This document shows, piece by piece, positions 1 to 9,972 of a stretch of DNA of 64,000 nucleotides. Source of the DNA: Heterostelium multicystogenum (taxonomy: Eukaryota > Evosea > Eumycetozoa > Acytosteliales > Acytosteliaceae); assembly GCA_003667245.1 (NCBI GenBank), contig RCNN01000097.1, positions 20,672 to 84,671 on the forward strand, read 5' to 3'. The position numbers were made by a program, and so were the translations under genes. Every line of letters begins with the position of its first letter. Positions within the stretch are counted from its first letter, which is position 1. The notes below the pieces were generated by a model. The model saw only the letters and a list, made by a program, of their open reading frames with translations, was not told the origin of the DNA and made no database searches.

Positions 1-569
1 ACGGTCACGGTGCCATGGCTCAGCCACATCAGCCACGCCTGGCGCTGGCCTTTGCGCAGGCGCCTGACCTCGTTGCGCGCCAGCTTCCACAGCGCCAGCG
101 GCGAACCCAACAGGAAGCGCCCCAGGACGGTCTTGGTCAGCCAATGCAAGGTGCGCTCGAACAGCGAACTGTCATCCCACTGCCGCTGATTCAGGTAGCG
201 GCTTTCCGGGTCGACACCGGGCACCGTCAGGTCTTCGTCGTTGTGGTGCACCAGGTGGCAGTTGCGGTACAGGGTGTAGGGGTACCAGACGGCAAACGGT
301 GCGTAGCCGAGGAGTTTGTTCAAAGCAGTGAAGCGCGTGGGATGGCCGTGCAGCAGTTCGTGTTGCAGGGACATCCACAGCGTCACGAGCGGGATCAACA
401 GTGCGGTACTCAGCCACAGGCCAAGCCAGTGGCTGGCGAGGATCACGGCAAACCAGCCGGCATAGACGCCGATCAACAGCAGCCAGGTCGGCCACTCGGT
501 GCGGGCGGTAAAGGTCTGGGCCAGGGCTTCGATTTCCCGGCGCTGGGTTTCATCAAGGTAGTTGGACAT
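1..569 (-). CDS. fatty acid desaturase, 5' part (runs off window edge)
   Basis: The reading frame starts at an ATG at 569 (MSNYLDETQRR) and stays open to the left edge, giving at least 189 residues. It has hydrophobic membrane segments around residues 28-65. The first two histidine boxes of membrane di-iron desaturases are visible: HELLHGH near residue 70 and HLVHH near residue 107. The third box would lie beyond the edge. The family introduces double bonds into membrane or free fatty acyl chains. The substrate and position cannot be told from this part. No frame break is seen. Confidence 0.85.
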   Translation of the reverse strand, partial: MSNYLDETQRREIEALAQTFTARTEWPTWLLLIGVYAGWFAVILASHWLGLWLSTALLIPLVTLWMSLQHELLHGHPTRFTALNKLLGYAPFAVWYPYTLYRNCHLVHHNDEDLTVPGVDPESRYLNQRQWDDSSLFERTLHWLTKTVLGRFLLGSPLALWKLARNEVRRLRKGQRQAWLMWLSHGTVT

Positions 570-672
570 CGGCAGCTCAGGGCAGGCGTGGCCGACGAAA
601 AAGTCGGCTTCATCCTGCTCTGTGCAATGGGGCGGGAAAATCTTGCAGATCGTTTGGTACTTAGCTTAGAAC

Positions 673-789
673 TTAATGACCGAACAGGTTGCTGTCGGTT
701 TTCTTGGCCTTTTTCTCGGCGCGTTTTTCATCGGCGGTCTTTGCCGGTTTCTTCTTGTCAGCTTTCTTGGAATTCAGACCTTTGGCCAT
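673..789 (-). CDS. Lys-rich micro-protein, 38 aa
   Basis: A short frame MAKGLNSKKADKKKPAK...DSNLFGH ends in TAA at 673. About a third of its residues are lysine or arginine and it has no membrane segment. It lies about 100 bp upstream of the desaturase on the same strand, but a GCCGAC/GTCGGC hairpin (about 590-606) separates the two. The function is unknown. The composition suggests a soluble nucleic-acid- or ribosome-associated protein, which is inference only. The clean start and stop and the biased composition support it being real. Confidence 0.5.
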   Translation of the reverse strand: MAKGLNSKKADKKKPAKTADEKRAEKKAKKTDSNLFGH

Positions 790-903
790 GATGCGTGCTC
801 CACTTACAGGGGATGTAACACTGGGTATAACACCGATTGCCCAACAGAAGGCGCTTTGCCCGACTTATAATCTGCACCCCCTGGATTCGCGTGTTTGAAA
901 ACC

Positions 904-1341
904 ATGCCCGAGTTGCACATTGACCGACTGGCAGAGCCGTTGTGGCCGCTGCTGAACAAGTTCTATCGCAGCCATAACTCACCGATGAAGGCCCTCAAGG
1001 GGGGCCAGTTGTGGGTGGCCAGGGGCAGCGAGATTGTCGCGGGCCTGTGCCTGACGCCGGTGGTGGGTGGGCAGTGGTTGACCGGGCTGTTTGTCGACCC
1101 GGCGCTGCGTGGCCAGGGGCTGGCGGCGCAATTGATTCGCGCCTCGGTCGCAAGCGTTGAAGGCACGGTGTGGCTGCTGTGCCATCCGGACCTGGAAGGC
1201 TTTTATCAACGCCTGGGTTTTACCCAGGACACGTTGCTGCCGCAGTCCTTGTCGGAGCGCCTGGTGCGCTACAAACGCAACAAGCCGATGATCGCCATGG
1301 GCTTAGAACCGTTGGTGAGGTCGTCCTTCAATAAAGTGTGA
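904..1341 (+). CDS. GNAT-family N-acetyltransferase
   Basis: This 145-aa protein has the acetyl-CoA binding motif A of GNAT enzymes: the strand GLFVDPALRGQGLAAQLI (about residues 66-83) contains the R/Q-x-x-G-x-G/A pyrophosphate loop. It is followed by a C-terminal YQRLGF signature. I chose the ATG at 904 over an in-frame TTG at 895 because the ATG starts a typical N-terminus. The acyl acceptor is unknown. It stands alone, divergent from the micro-protein gene. Confidence 0.85.
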   Translation: MPELHIDRLAEPLWPLLNKFYRSHNSPMKALKGGQLWVARGSEIVAGLCLTPVVGGQWLTGLFVDPALRGQGLAAQLIRASVASVEGTVWLLCHPDLEGFYQRLGFTQDTLLPQSLSERLVRYKRNKPMIAMGLEPLVRSSFNKV

Positions 1342-1401
1342 TCAGCCGCTGTGGGCCCCATGCTAGCCTCGGCGGCACCAGCGGCCCATTACAGGATGAT
1401 C

Positions 1402-2220
1402 ATGAAAGCGACCCTTGCAGCCTTATCCCTTGCAGCCCTCCTCGCCCCGGCCTTGAGCCAGGCAGCCGAAGCGCCGGTTTCCGCCGAGCAGTATGCAACC
1501 GTGCTCGCCGGCAGTTGGCGCGTGCCGGCCAACAGCGCGCGTGATGGGTATCGTCACCCGCAGCAGACCCTGGAATTCTTTGGCCTGCGGGCCGACCAGA
1601 CCCTGATCGAAATCACCCCCGGTGGTGGCTGGTACAGCGAGCTGCTGGCGCCGCTGCTCAAGGATAACGGCCACTACATCGCCGCCGTGCAGGCGCCGAA
1701 CAGCAGTGCCTACGCGCGTACATCAGAAGAAAACCTGAAAAAGAAATTCGCCGCAGACCCGGTGCATTATTCCAAGGCCGGCTTCGCCGAGTTCGACCCC
1801 AAGGCTCCAGTGCTGGGCAAGCCTGGCTCGGCCGACACCGTGCTGACCTTTCGCAACGTGCATAACTGGGTGATGGCGGATACGGCGCCGGCGATGTTCG
1901 AGGCGTTCTTCAAGGTGTTGAAACCGGGCGGCGTGCTGGGGGTGGTGGATCACCGGGCCAAGGACGGGGCATCGCTGGAAGACATCAAGCACAGCGGTTA
2001 CCTGACCACCGCGTATGTGGTGAAACTGGCGACGGATGCGGGGTTCAAGCTTGAGGGGCAGAGCGAGGTGAATGCCAACCCGAAAGATACCAAGGACTAC
2101 CCGGATGGGGTCTGGACCTTGCCGCCGGCGTTGACGTTGGGGGAAAAGGACAAGGCGAAGTATGTGGCGATTGGTGAGTCGGACCGGATGACGTTGCGGT
2201 TTGTGAAGCCCGCAAAATAA
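1402..2220 (+). CDS. exported SAM-dependent methyltransferase-like protein
   Basis: The protein has 272 aa with a signal peptide (MKATLAALSLAALLAPALSQAAEA, cleaved around residue 22). The mature part is a class I methyltransferase fold with a motif I-like EITPGGGWYSELLAP, where the usual GxGxG is partly degenerate. The start ATG at 1402 is preceded by AGGA; a second in-frame ATG lies 6 bases upstream. Periplasmic methyltransferase-like proteins of this type are common in proteobacteria without an assigned substrate. The lack of SAM in the periplasm makes the catalytic role uncertain. Confidence 0.75.
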   Translation: MKATLAALSLAALLAPALSQAAEAPVSAEQYATVLAGSWRVPANSARDGYRHPQQTLEFFGLRADQTLIEITPGGGWYSELLAPLLKDNGHYIAAVQAPNSSAYARTSEENLKKKFAADPVHYSKAGFAEFDPKAPVLGKPGSADTVLTFRNVHNWVMADTAPAMFEAFFKVLKPGGVLGVVDHRAKDGASLEDIKHSGYLTTAYVVKLATDAGFKLEGQSEVNANPKDTKDYPDGVWTLPPALTLGEKDKAKYVAIGESDRMTLRFVKPAK

Positions 2221-2241
2221 GCTGAATGCACGCAGAACAAA

Positions 2242-2331
2242 TGTGGGAGCGGGCTTGCTCGCGAATGCGGTGGATCAGTCTATATCTTCGGTGACTGGCA
2301 CTCCGCTTTCGCGAGCAAGCCCGCTCCCACA
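2242..2331. repeat. REP palindrome (inverted REP pair)
   Basis: Two facing copies of the GTGGGAGCGGGCTTGCTCGCGA repeat flank a spacer of about 45 bp. The element lies between the convergent methyltransferase and def genes, where it may also fold into a transcription-terminating or mRNA-protecting hairpin. It is one of about a dozen in the window. Confidence 0.9.
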
Positions 2332-2356
2332 GTTTGAGGTGTGTTTTGCCTGAGGG

Positions 2357-2896
2357 TTATTCGTCTGCGGTGGGATCCATATCCGGGAACATCACTTCGA
2401 TAAACCCGAACTTGCTGAAATCGGTAATCCGCGATGGGTACAGCCGGCCGATCAGATGATCGCACTCGTGCTGTACCACCCGCGCGTGAAAGCCTTCGGC
2501 AATCCGCACAATCGGCTCGCCCTTGGGGTCAAACCCTTCGTAGCGAATCTGCTGGTAACGGTCGACGGCCCCACGCAAGCCCGGCACCGACAGGCACCCT
2601 TCATAGCCTTCTTCCAGCACCGGGCTGAGCGGCGTGATCAGCGGGTTGATCAGGATGGTCTGGGGCACGGCGGGCGCGTCCGGGTAGCGTTCGCTGCTCT
2701 CGAAACCGAAGATCACCAGTTGCAGGTCCACTCCAATCTGTGGCGCGGCGAGGCCGACGCCGCCGACGTGTTCCATGGTCTGGAACATGTCATCAATCAA
2801 CTGCCACAGCTCGGGGCTGTCGAACATTTCCGGCGGAACCGGCGGGGCAATGCGCAGCAGGCGCTCATCGCCCATTTTCAGGATTTCACGGATCAT
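2357..2896 (-). CDS. def: peptide deformylase
   Basis: This is an intact 179-aa protein with all three deformylase motifs: GVGLAAPQ (about 46-53), EGCLSVPG (about 99-106) whose Cys binds the metal, and QHECDHLIG (about 143-151) whose two His residues and Glu complete the metal and catalytic site. It removes the N-formyl group from nascent proteins. It is not next to fmt, so it is probably an accessory Def paralogue rather than the fmt-linked housekeeping copy. Its start lies 4 bp beyond the stop of the YihY gene, which implies cotranscription. Confidence 0.95.
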   Translation of the reverse strand: MIREILKMGDERLLRIAPPVPPEMFDSPELWQLIDDMFQTMEHVGGVGLAAPQIGVDLQLVIFGFESSERYPDAPAVPQTILINPLITPLSPVLEEGYEGCLSVPGLRGAVDRYQQIRYEGFDPKGEPIVRIAEGFHARVVQHECDHLIGRLYPSRITDFSKFGFIEVMFPDMDPTADE

Positions 2897-2899
2897 CGA

Positions 2900-3844
2900 T
2901 CAGACTTCATCGGTAGTGGGCTTGAGGGAAGGGTCGCGGCCAAGGCCTGAGACATGCTTTTTTTCGTCGTGCTCGCCAAAGTCCTTTTCACCAGGATCCT
3001 TGCCTTCGGCCGACATGTGTTCGATCACCGCGTTCATCTCCGCCCCCAGCAACAGCACGGCAGCCGAGATGTAGAAGTACAACAGCAGCACAATGATCGC
3101 GCCGATACTGCCATACATGGCGTTGTAGTCGGCAAAGGTTTTGACGTAGTAGCCAAACCCCAGGGAAGCGACGATCCAGACCACCACCGCCAGGACCGAT
3201 CCCGGGGTGATAAAGCGAAACTTCTGTTTCACGTCAGGCATCACGTAGTACATCAACGCCACGGAGAACATCAACAGGATGACGATCAGCGGCCAACGCA
3301 GGATGGTCCACAGCGTGACCACGAATTCCTGCATGCCGATCTGCCCCGCCAGCCATTCCATCACCTGGGGCCCGAGCACCATCAAGGCGGCGGCGGCCAA
3401 CAGCATGCCGGCGAAGCCTACGGTGTAGAAAATCGACAGCGGGAAGCGCTTCCAGATCGGTCGGCCTTCCACCACGTCATAGGCGGCATTCATCGCACTC
3501 ATCATCAGGCGCACACCCGCCGAGGCGGTGTACAGCGCGATCACGATACCCACCGACAACAGGCCACCCTTGGATTGCTGCAACTGGTCGATCACCGGGT
3601 TGACCTGCTCCAGGGCCTGGGGCGGCAATACCAGTTCCGATTGCATGCGCAGCCAGGTGAAGAAGTCCGGCAGGTGCAGGAAACCGATCAGGGCAATCAG
3701 GAACAGCAGGAAGGGAAACAGCGAGAACAGCATCTGGTAGGCCAGCGCCGAGGCGTACGTAGGCATCTCGTCATCGAGGAACTCTGTGACAGTGCGCACC
3801 AGCACTTTGTGCAGGGGCAAGCCTTGTAATACCGGAAAAATCAT
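2900..3844 (-). CDS. YihY/virulence factor BrkB family membrane protein
   Basis: An intact 314-aa inner-membrane protein with about six hydrophobic segments (for example SALAYQMLFSLFPFLLFLIAL and the GSIGAIIVLLLYFYISAAVLLL region near residue 250) and a charged cytoplasmic tail from about residue 275. The SALAYQ...SLFPF start and the LLYFYISA...GAEMNAVIE ending are hallmarks of the YihY/BrkB (formerly called RNase BN) family. Function is not established for the family. It is transcribed ahead of def. Confidence 0.9.
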   Translation of the reverse strand: MIFPVLQGLPLHKVLVRTVTEFLDDEMPTYASALAYQMLFSLFPFLLFLIALIGFLHLPDFFTWLRMQSELVLPPQALEQVNPVIDQLQQSKGGLLSVGIVIALYTASAGVRLMMSAMNAAYDVVEGRPIWKRFPLSIFYTVGFAGMLLAAAALMVLGPQVMEWLAGQIGMQEFVVTLWTILRWPLIVILLMFSVALMYYVMPDVKQKFRFITPGSVLAVVVWIVASLGFGYYVKTFADYNAMYGSIGAIIVLLLYFYISAAVLLLGAEMNAVIEHMSAEGKDPGEKDFGEHDEKKHVSGLGRDPSLKPTTDEV

Positions 3845-3965
3845 AGCGTCTCCTTTCGCCGCAAAAAGTTGAGTTCGTGGGCGACTCAGGGGCCGTTTTC
3901 TACATCAAGGTAGCTTATTTGGCGACCTTGAAACAATTTCCAAACTTTAATCACTGCAGGTGACA

Positions 3966-3992
3966 CAAAAACGGCCATCCGTGGATGGCCGT
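3966..3992 (-). terminator. rho-independent terminator of the csbD gene
   Basis: A perfect 10-bp stem (ACGGCCATCC / GGATGGCCGT, 2-base loop) is followed on the minus strand by five T residues. It lies 30 bp past the csbD stop. Confidence 0.85.
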
Positions 3993-4025
3993 CGGGCTGC
4001 TGGAGTGCAGGCAGCCAGGTCGGGA

Positions 4026-4211
4026 CTATTTGACCGCTTTCTTTACTGCGTCCTTGGTGTCGCCGACTGCTTTTTGCACTTCACCTTTCTTTTCCTGAAC
4101 CACGCCTTCAGCCCGCAACTTGTCGTTGCCGGTGACTTTGCCAACACCTTGCTTGATGTTGCCTACGGCTTCGTTCGCCAAACCTTTTGCCTTATCCGAT
4201 GTGCTACTCAT
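4026..4211 (-). CDS. CsbD family stress protein
   Basis: This 61-aa, highly charged, Lys/Gly-rich protein is built from the CsbD-type [19 protein letters not shown] and GNDKLRAEG...KGEVQKAVG segments, predicted to form amphipathic helices. CsbD-like proteins are general stress proteins of unknown mechanism. The ATG at 4211 is preceded by AGGAG. A clear terminator follows, so it is a single-gene unit. Confidence 0.85.
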   Translation of the reverse strand: MSSTSDKAKGLANEAVGNIKQGVGKVTGNDKLRAEGVVQEKKGEVQKAVGDTKDAVKKAVK

Positions 4212-4410
4212 GGTATTTCTCCTGGGAACAATCAAGGATTTTTGGTCACTACGTAAACGTTGACCCTTGGCCTTTCCAGAGAGTTTCAATTATTTTTTCA
4301 GCGCATTTCATCGCGCCGTACAGGTTTGGCTTTATGTTTTGCGGCCAACCCACGAGAATGCCGGCACATCCAGGCGCAAGCGCTGGGTAACAGATTCCCG
4401 TAGGAAGGTT

Positions 4411-4787
4411 ATGAAACTCAATAAAGCACAGGCCATTGCCCGCAGAAACCAGGAACTGGGCGGTGCCGTACTCGGTGTCAACAACTGCCACTTCACCGAC
4501 CTGGACCGCAAAACGCAACATCTGGTGGTTCGACCTGCCGGTGGGCCGGATTGCCGTGGGCCAGTACGAGTGGATCCACTTGTTGATGCACAACGCCGAG
4601 AGCGACCAGTTGCTGCACCTGAAGGTGCCAACGGTGTTTCTGCGCGAGAAGCTGGAAGGCCTGGTGGTGCGCAATGCCGGCAAGCGCAAGCCGGAGATTA
4701 CCCTGGAGCTGAGTGCCGACAAGGACTCGTTCCTCAAGGACGTACGCCCGGCCGGTGCCGGTGTGAGCTCGCGCAGTTCGCACTGTA
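4411..4787 (+). CDS. conserved hypothetical protein (frameshifted), PilZ-like length
   Basis: The frame starting MKLNKAQAIARRNQELGG runs to about 4510, then continues one frame over as NIWWFDLPVGRIAVGQYEWIHLL to about 4760. It seems to return to a stop near 4787 (ending AQFAL). The first break is an A run (CGCAAAACG) that reads correctly with one A fewer. The second looks like a lost base near 4770. Rebuilt, it is about 125 aa. I do not recognise a characterised family; small Pseudomonas proteins of this shape are annotated as hypothetical. Downstream lie a REP and a bidirectional terminator. Confidence 0.6.
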
Positions 4788-4805
4788 GGAATTACGGTCT
4801 AAACC

Positions 4806-4894
4806 TGTGGGAGCTGGCTTGCCTGCGATAGCGGTGGGTCAGCTAACACTGCTTTGACTGGCCCACCGCTATCGCAGGCAAGCCAGCTCCCACA
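4806..4894. repeat. REP palindrome, GGAGCTGGCTTGCCTGCGA variant
   Basis: Inverted pair with long outer arms: TGTGGGAGCTGGCTTGCCTG and its complement, with inner CGATAGCGGTGGG also mirrored. It differs from the commoner GCGGGCTTGCTCGCGA form. Confidence 0.9.
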
Positions 4895-4932
4895 TTTGGA
4901 TTGCATTCCAAGTTACGGAATCAGCGTTCAAT

Positions 4933-4961
4933 AAAAAGCCCCGCATCTGCGGGGCTTTTTG
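4933..4961. terminator. bidirectional rho-independent terminator
   Basis: The stem GCCCCGCA/TGCGGGGC is flanked by A5 on one side and T5 on the other, so it can end transcription from fadD1 (minus) and from the 4.4-kb gene (plus). Confidence 0.85.
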
Positions 4962-4972
4962 TTGGGGCCGAT

Positions 4973-6672
4973 TTACTTCTTCAAACCCAGCTTTTTCAGT
5001 TCTTCGTCCCGCAGTTCGCGGCGCAGGATCTTGCCCACGTTGGTAGTCGGCAGCGCATCGCGGAAATTCCACGGCCTTGGGCACCTTGTAGCCGGGTGAC
5101 GTTGGCGCGCATGTGCTCCATCACCTGGTCTTTGGTCAGGCTGGCACCCGGCTTGACCACGATGAAGATCTTGATGTGTTCCCCGGACTTCTCGTCCGGC
5201 ACACCAATGGCCGCGCATTGCAGCACGCCCGGCAGGGTCGCCAGCACGTCTTCCAGCTCGTTGGGGTAGACGTTGAAACCGGAGACCAGAATCATGTCCT
5301 TCTTGCGGTCGACAATGCGCATGTAGCCATCCGGCTGGATGATCGCGATGTCACCGGTCTTCAGCCAGCCTTCGCTGTCGAGAATCTCGGCGGGTGGCGT
5401 CTTCGCGCTGCCAGTAGCCCTTCATCACTTGCGGGGCCTTGACGCACAACTCGCCCACTTCACCCAGTGCCAGTTCGACGCCGTCATCGGTGATGACCTT
5501 GCACAGGGTCGACGGCACCGGAATGCCGATGGTGCCGATCTGGATGTTCTGGATCGGGTTCACGGTGGCCACCGGGCTGGTTTCGGTCATGCCGTAACCT
5601 TCGCAGATGGAGCAGCGGTGACCGCTTTCCAGCGCTCGGCCGCCGCCAGTTGCAGGGCCATTGCCGCCGGACAGGGTGACTTTCAGCGCCGAGAAATCCA
5701 GCTTGCGGAAGGCGTCGTTGTTGCACAGGGCAACAAACAGGGTGTTCAGGCCGACAAAAGCCGCTGAACTTCCACTTCGACAGTTCCTTGACCATCGCCG
5801 ACAGGTCGCGCGGGTTGCTGATCAGGATGTTGTGGTTGCCGATCAGCATCATCGCCATGCAATGAAAGGTGAAGGCATAGATGTGGTACAGCGGCAGCGG
5901 GGTAATCAGGATTTCGCAACCTTCATTCAGGTTGGAACCCATCAGCGCCTGCACTGCAGCATGTTGGCGACGAGGTTGCGGTGGGTCAGCATTCGCGCCC
6001 TTGGCCACGCCCGTGGTGCCGCCGGTGTATTGCAGCACGGCGACTTCGTCGCTGGCGGGGCTGACTTCGTTCACCGGCTGGCCGTGGCCCTTGGCCAATA
6101 CGTCGTTGAACTTGATCGCCTTGGGCAAGTGATAGGCCGGGACCATCTTCTTCACGTACTTGATGACGCTGTTGATCAGCAGGCGCTTGAGCGGCGGCAA
6201 CAGGTCGGCGACTTCGGTGACGATCACGTGCCGGGACGGAAGTCTTGGGCACGACTTTTTCAGCCAGGTGCGCCATGTTGGCCAGGCAGACCAGGGCCTT
6301 GGCACCGGAGTCGTTGAATTGGTGTTCCATTTCCCGCGCGGTGTACAGCGGGTTGGTATTGACCACGATCAGGCCAGCACGGATGGCGCCGAACCACGGC
6401 GACCGGGTATTGCAGGACGTTGGGCAGTTGCACGGCGATTCGATCACCGGGCTGCAAGTCGGTATGCTGTTGCAGGTAAGCGGCGAAGGCGCCGGACAGT
6501 TCGTACAGTTCACCGTAGGTGATTGTCTTGCCCAGGTTGCTGAAAGCCGGTTTGTTGGCGAAGCGTTGGCAGGACTGCTTCAGTACCGCCTGAATATTCG
6601 GATTACTCGTCTGGATTGATTTCTGCAGCAATCCCGGCGGGGTACTTATCCTTCCAAAAAGTCTTCGATCAT
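4973..6672 (-). CDS. fadD1: long-chain acyl-CoA synthetase FadD1 (heavily frameshifted)
   Basis: The span encodes one FadD protein in pieces in all three frames: start ATG 6672 (MIEDF, then broken by TTTTT), [38 protein letters not shown], the AMP-binding loop [51 protein letters not shown] and the C-terminal [20 protein letters not shown] ending in TAA at 4973. At least eight single-base shifts are needed to join them. It activates long-chain fatty acids to acyl-CoA for beta-oxidation at the inner membrane. The block matches the P. aeruginosa order fadD1-fadD2-hydrolase-MaoC. Breaks are probably sequence errors, although this gene is clearly more damaged than its neighbour. Confidence 0.85.
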
Positions 6673-6956
6673 GGAAGCCCACTCCTCAGCGACGCGAATT
6701 CATTCATCGCATTTGATGCGATTATTATTTGTTTGTTTTGGGTGAGTCTGGCGGTTAAAAGCAGGCCAAGAGGTCACAAAAGCGCGCCGAGAGTAGCAGC
6801 TTTGCCAAGGGCCGCCTAGAGCCAAAAGAGGCCCCTACGGTCATAAACATGACTCAAGAATATCTAATGGTCATTTTTAGAGCAAAGATTCTATAAGCCA
6901 AGAAAGGGCTCTGGAATGGGCTTCTACGCATTTAAACTGAATGAATAAAAACCAAA
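6673..6956. other. intergenic leader of fadD1, no gene seen
   Basis: About 280 bp of AT-richer sequence lies between the fadD1 start and the REP that follows fadD2. It holds no supported reading frame and no convincing terminator. An independent fadD1 promoter here is plausible. Confidence 0.5.
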
Positions 6957-7045
6957 TGTGGGAGCGGGCTTGCTCGCGAAAGCGCAGTGTCAGTCACAGC
7001 ATATGTCGACTGGTACACCGCTTTTCGCGAGCAAGCCCGCTCCCA
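6957..7045. repeat. REP palindrome between fadD2 and fadD1
   Basis: Inverted TGTGGGAGCGGGCTTGCTCGCGA pair. The right arm ends in CTCCCAA instead of CTCCCACA. It starts 24 bp past the fadD2 stop. Confidence 0.9.
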
Positions 7046-7068
7046 ACATTTTTTGACCTTATTTCAAA

Positions 7069-8756
7069 TCAGGCTATGTCGCGCAATTCGCGCCGCAGGA
7101 TCTTGCCCACCGGCGTCATCGGCAACGACTCACGCAACACAATATGCTTGGGCACCTTGTAGCCGGTGAAGTTGGCCTTGCAGTAGGTCTTCAGCTCTTC
7201 AAGGCTCACGCCCTGGGCACGGGCCACCACAAACAGCTTCACCGCCTCGCCGGTACGCTCGTCCGGTACGCCGATCACCGCGCAGCTGGCCACCGCCGGA
7301 TGCGCCATCACCACGTCTTCGATCTCGTTGGGGTACACGTTGAACCCCGAGACGATGATCAGATCCTTCTTGCGATCAACGATGCGCACAAAGCCGTCCG
7401 GGTCGATCACCGCGATATCGCCGGTCTTGAGCCAGCCTTCGGCGTCCAGGGTCTCGGCGGTCGCCACCGGTTGCTGCCAGTAGCCCTTCATCACTTGCGG
7501 GCCCTTGATGCACAGCTCGCCCCGCTCGCCCAGCGGCAGCTCCGCGCCGTTGTCGTCGATGATCTTCATCGCCGTGCCCGGCACCGGAATGCCCACGGTG
7601 CCCAGCTTCGATTTGCCGCCATAGGGGTTGGTGCTGGCCACCGGTGAGGTTTCGGTCAAGCCGTAGCCTTCACCAATCGCGCAGCCGGTCAGTTGCTGCC
7701 AGCGCTCGGCCGTGGCCTTGACCAGTGCGGTGCCGCCGGAGTTGGTGAGCTTGAGGTGGGAGAAATCCAGGCTCTTGAAGTCCGGGTGGTCCATCAAGGC
7801 CACAAACAGGGTGTTGAGCCCCAGCAGCCCGGTGAAGCGCCACTTTTTCAGCTCCTTGATAAAGCCGCCAATGTCCCGGGGATTGGTGATCAGTACGTTG
7901 TGGTTGCCCGATACCATCATGCACATGCAATTCGCGGTGAAGGCATAGATGTGGTACAGCGGCAGCGGCGCCACCATCACCTCCTGGCCTTCCTTGATCA
8001 GCGGATGGCCGTCGTCCCCCAGTTGCGACATGCACGCCCGCACTTGCTGCATGTTGGCCACCAGGTTGCCGTGGGTAAGCATTGCGCCCTTGGCCAGGCC
8101 GGTGGTGCCGCCGGTGTATTGCAGCACCGCGATGTCGTCGAGGGTCACCGGATGGCGGTTGAGTGCCTGGCCGGCGCCCATGCGCAGGGCGCGCTTGAAG
8201 GAGATGGCTTGCGGCAGGTTATAGGCCGGGACCATCTTCTTCACCTTGTCGACCACGGTGTTGATCAGCCAGCCCTTGGCGGCGGGCATGAAGTCGCCCA
8301 TCTTCGCTTCGATCAGGTATTCGATCTCGGTGTCCTTGCTGACTTCTTCAACCCGCGAGCCAAACAGGTTCAGGTACACCAGCGCACGAATGCCGGCATC
8401 CTTGAATTGGTGACGCATTTCCCGCGGGTGTACAACGGGTTGGTGTTGACCACGATCAGCCCGGCGCGCAGGGCGCCGAACACGGCAATCGGATAATGCA
8501 GGACGTTGGGCATCTGCACGGCAATGCGGTCACCCGGCTTGAGGTCGGTGTGCCACTGCAGGTAACCGGCGAACGCGGCGCTGCGCCGATCCAGCTCGGC
8601 GTAGGTCAGGGTGATCCCCATGTTGCTGAACGCCGGACGATCGGCAAAGGTCTTGCAGGAACGCTCGAAGACTTCGATCACCGATTTATAGGCTGTGAGG
8701 TCGATCTCGTTGGGAACCCCGGCTGCGCGTTTGTCATTCCAGAAATCAGGTTGCAT
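7069..8756 (-). CDS. fadD2: long-chain acyl-CoA synthetase FadD2 (one frameshift)
   Basis: A gene of about 562 codons starting ATG 8756 (MQPDFWNDKRAAGVPNEI, with GAGG upstream). The frame breaks once at about 8424 inside NTNPLYT, where one base is missing from a GC-rich stretch (ACACCCGCGGG). It then reads uninterrupted for 449 codons to TGA at 7069. Visible motifs are the P-loop [13 protein letters not shown], the acyl-site [47 protein letters not shown] and the terminal GKILRRELR lysine motif. It is a paralogue of the adjacent fadD1 and has the same reaction; the pair probably differs in chain-length preference or induction. Confidence 0.92.
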
Positions 8757-8965
8757 TATTCTTGTCCTCTTACCTGAGTGGTCCGGCCGCTTTTGATGTT
8801 GCGATGAAAGCGGAGCTTTGGGGACGTTAGCAGCTATGGTCAATCAGGCAAATACAACAAGATGCGTCATTGATTGTGTGAATCTCCCCGCCAAGGCCAG
8901 CGCTGATCCAGCGGCCTGCGGTGAATGAGCTATACACTGCAACGACCCTGAGCAAAGGAAGCGCC

Positions 8966-9913
8966 ATGAACCACACCACTTTCTGGCTGACCGCGAATGA
9001 CCGCAGTCGGGTGTACGTCAACCAGTGGCTGCCGGACGGGCCGCCCAAGGCGCTGATCATGCTGGCCCACGGCATGGCCGAGCACAGTGGCCGCTATGCC
9101 CGCCTGGCCCAGGCGTTGTGTGATGCCGGCTACGGCCTGTACGCCCCCGACCAGCGCGGCCACGGGCGTACCGCCGACGAGGGCACCCTGGGGCTGTTCG
9201 CCGAGAAAGACGGCTGGAACAAGGTGGTGGGCGACCTGGCGAGCCTCAACCAGCATATCGGCCAGCAAGCGCCGGGGGTGCCGATCATCCTGCTGGGCCA
9301 CAGCATGGGCAGCTACATTGCCCAGGCGTACCTGCTGCACCACAAGCGCGAGCCTTAACGGGGCGATTCTCAGCGGCTCGAATTTCCAGCCGGTGGCGCT
9401 GTACGGCGCGGCCAAGGTGATTGCCCATGTCGAACGCCTGCGCCAGGGGTTGCGCGGGCGCAGTGCGCTGATTGATTTCCTGTCATTTGGATCGTTCAAC
9501 AAGGCGTTCAAACCCAATCGCACCGCTTTCGACTGGCTCAGCCGTGACCCGGCCGAGGTCGACAAGTACGTCAGCGACCCGCTTTGCGGCTTCCGTTGCA
9601 CCAACCAGCTGTGGATCGACCTGCTGGGCGGCTTGCAGCAAATCAGCAAAGCGTCCAATCTCGCTCAGATAGACCCGGGGCTGCCGATCCTGATAATGGG
9701 CGGTGAATGTGATCCGGTCAGTGAAGGCAAGCGTCTCAAAAAGTCTGGCCAACGCGTTGCGCGAAGCCGGCTGCCAGCACCTGGAGCTGAGCATTTACCC
9801 ACAGGCGCGCCACGAATTATTCAACGAAAACCAACCGTGATGCGGTCACAGCCGACGTGCTGACGTGGCTGGCCCAGGCAGCAGTGCTGCGCCGCCCTAC
9901 TCGCTGCGAATGA
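8966..9913 (+). CDS. alpha/beta hydrolase (lysophospholipase / monoacylglycerol lipase type), frameshifted
   Basis: The start ATG at 8966 (MNHTTFWLTANDRSRV) is preceded by AGGA. The serine hydrolase signature HGMAEHSGRY (about residues 36-45) and the nucleophile elbow GHSMGSYIAQ (Ser near residue 115) mark the lysophospholipase branch. The frame breaks at about 9346 (CACAAGC, one A too many, after HH), about 9735 (A5) and about 9830 (A4). All three continue the same protein, giving about 314 aa and ending at TGA 9911-9913. It corresponds in position to the hydrolase next to fadD1/fadD2 in P. aeruginosa and may release fatty acids for FadD. Confidence 0.85.
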
Positions 9914-9972
9914 TTTTTTCGTTTAAAATCAATATATTAAGATTTCTGATTAGCCACAGGATGCACCAACTG

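Noticed and set aside
2242..2331. CRISPR repeats
   Set aside because: The recurring 22-25-base motifs are dispersed inverted pairs at gene ends, not regularly spaced direct repeats with unique spacers.
2954..3829. Long plus-strand frame of 291 codons over the YihY gene
   Set aside because: Antisense shadow of an intact family member; His/Gln-rich composition is typical of the reverse frame of GC-rich genes.
4973..6672. fadD1 as a true pseudogene
   Set aside because: Every motif remains and breaks are single-base slips like those in essential genes elsewhere in the window; sequence error is the simpler reading.
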